From Phreatobacter stygius (lineage in GTDB: Bacteria > Pseudomonadota > Alphaproteobacteria > Rhizobiales > Phreatobacteraceae): a stretch of 64,000 nucleotides of DNA. Shown one piece after another: positions 63,820 to 64,000 of this stretch. The notes beneath the pieces are model-generated. The model was not told the DNA's origin. It saw nothing but the letters and a program-made list of their open reading frames with translations, and did no database searches. Numbering within the stretch: position 1 is the first letter of the stretch; the number at the start of each line of letters is the position of its first letter. The DNA lies in the NCBI RefSeq assembly GCF_005144885.1, contig NZ_CP039690.1, positions 1,054,001-1,118,000 of the forward strand. Direction: 5' to 3'. The position numbers and the translations under genes were made by a program.

Positions 63820-64000
63820 ATGGCTCTTGTTCGCGGCATATCGGGCGACGAGATCGCCGCGCTGGAGACTGGCTGGACGCTCGCCCTTTGCGCACCCGAC
63901 GCGGCGACGACGCCAGCCGAGGCGGAAGCCTTGACCGGCTGGCTGCCCGCGCCCGTTCCGGGCACCGTCGCGCAGGCGCTGCGTGCGGCCGGGCGCTGGT
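63820..64000 (+). CDS. Start of a glycoside hydrolase family 2-like protein, cut by window edge
   Basis: Sixty codons are visible from ATG 63820, seven bases after the DUF1839 stop. WLPAPVPGTVAQALRAAGRW resembles the N-terminal sugar-binding domain of beta-mannosidase-like family 2 enzymes (consensus VPGTVHxxL...G). It continues the five-gene unit. The call rests on this short motif and on memory of similar clusters. Confidence 0.55.
   Translation, partial: MALVRGISGDEIAALETGWTLALCAPDAATTPAEAEALTGWLPAPVPGTVAQALRAAGRW

Overview
The window is GC-rich DNA from an alphaproteobacterium, most likely of the order Hyphomicrobiales (Rhizobiales). Supporting signs are an Irr-type Fur regulator, a homologue of the CtrA-degradation adaptor RcdA, a perfect CtrA box, a Rhodobacter-type PmtA, DUF1192/DUF465/DUF1839 proteins and an amino acid:[carrier protein] ligase of the Bradyrhizobium type. 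I cannot name the genus. No phage, insertion sequence, CRISPR array or rRNA was seen.

Layout. 1-13.9 kb holds a split tol-pal locus read on the minus strand: ybgC, a TauE-like permease, tolQ, tolR, tolA, tolB, then about 8 kb of unrelated genes (two MarR-controlled units, a thioesterase, two alpha/beta hydrolases, a MATE pump, a secreted unknown) before pal, which is cut by the window start. 13.9-17.1 kb is ruvC, a tag-like glycosylase, ruvA and ruvB. 17.2-20.6 kb has irr, a second TauE-like permease, a YebC regulator, rcdA, and an intergenic region with a CtrA box, a promoter-like element and a terminator that together suggest a small RNA. 20.6-32.5 kb is housekeeping: oxidoreductases, an Rsm22-like methyltransferase, an EamA transporter, purE-purK, two small DUF465 genes, cytochrome b561, riboflavin genes and a large membrane protein.

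32.5-49.7 kb is a catabolic region for small amides and lactams. A six-gene unit encodes a TRAP transporter (dctP-dctQ-dctM) followed by 5-oxoprolinase pxpB-pxpC-pxpA, with a divergent MarR-like gene. Next come hydantoinase/oxoprolinase-type HyuA-HyuB, a creatininase-family amidohydrolase, and a TAXI-type TRAP transporter coupled to an acetamidase/formamidase, with a strong terminator between receptor and permease genes. 49.8-53.8 kb is regulator-rich and partly decayed: an AraC gene, a LuxR gene, and two LysR remnants.

53.8-60.2 kb carries a 2H-phosphoesterase-like DUF1045 gene, an LprI-domain protein, mnmA, pmtA, a Pr6Pr-type membrane protein, tRNA-Met(CAT), a small protein with a strong Shine-Dalgarno site, and a divergent GST/TetR pair sharing direct-repeat operators. 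60.4-64 kb is the most interesting unit: carrier protein, acyl-CoA dehydrogenase, aminoacyl-tRNA-synthetase-like amino acid:[carrier protein] ligase, DUF1839 protein and the start of a glycosidase-like gene, all tightly packed. It looks like a pathway that loads an amino acid on a dedicated carrier, modifies it and transfers it to an unknown acceptor.
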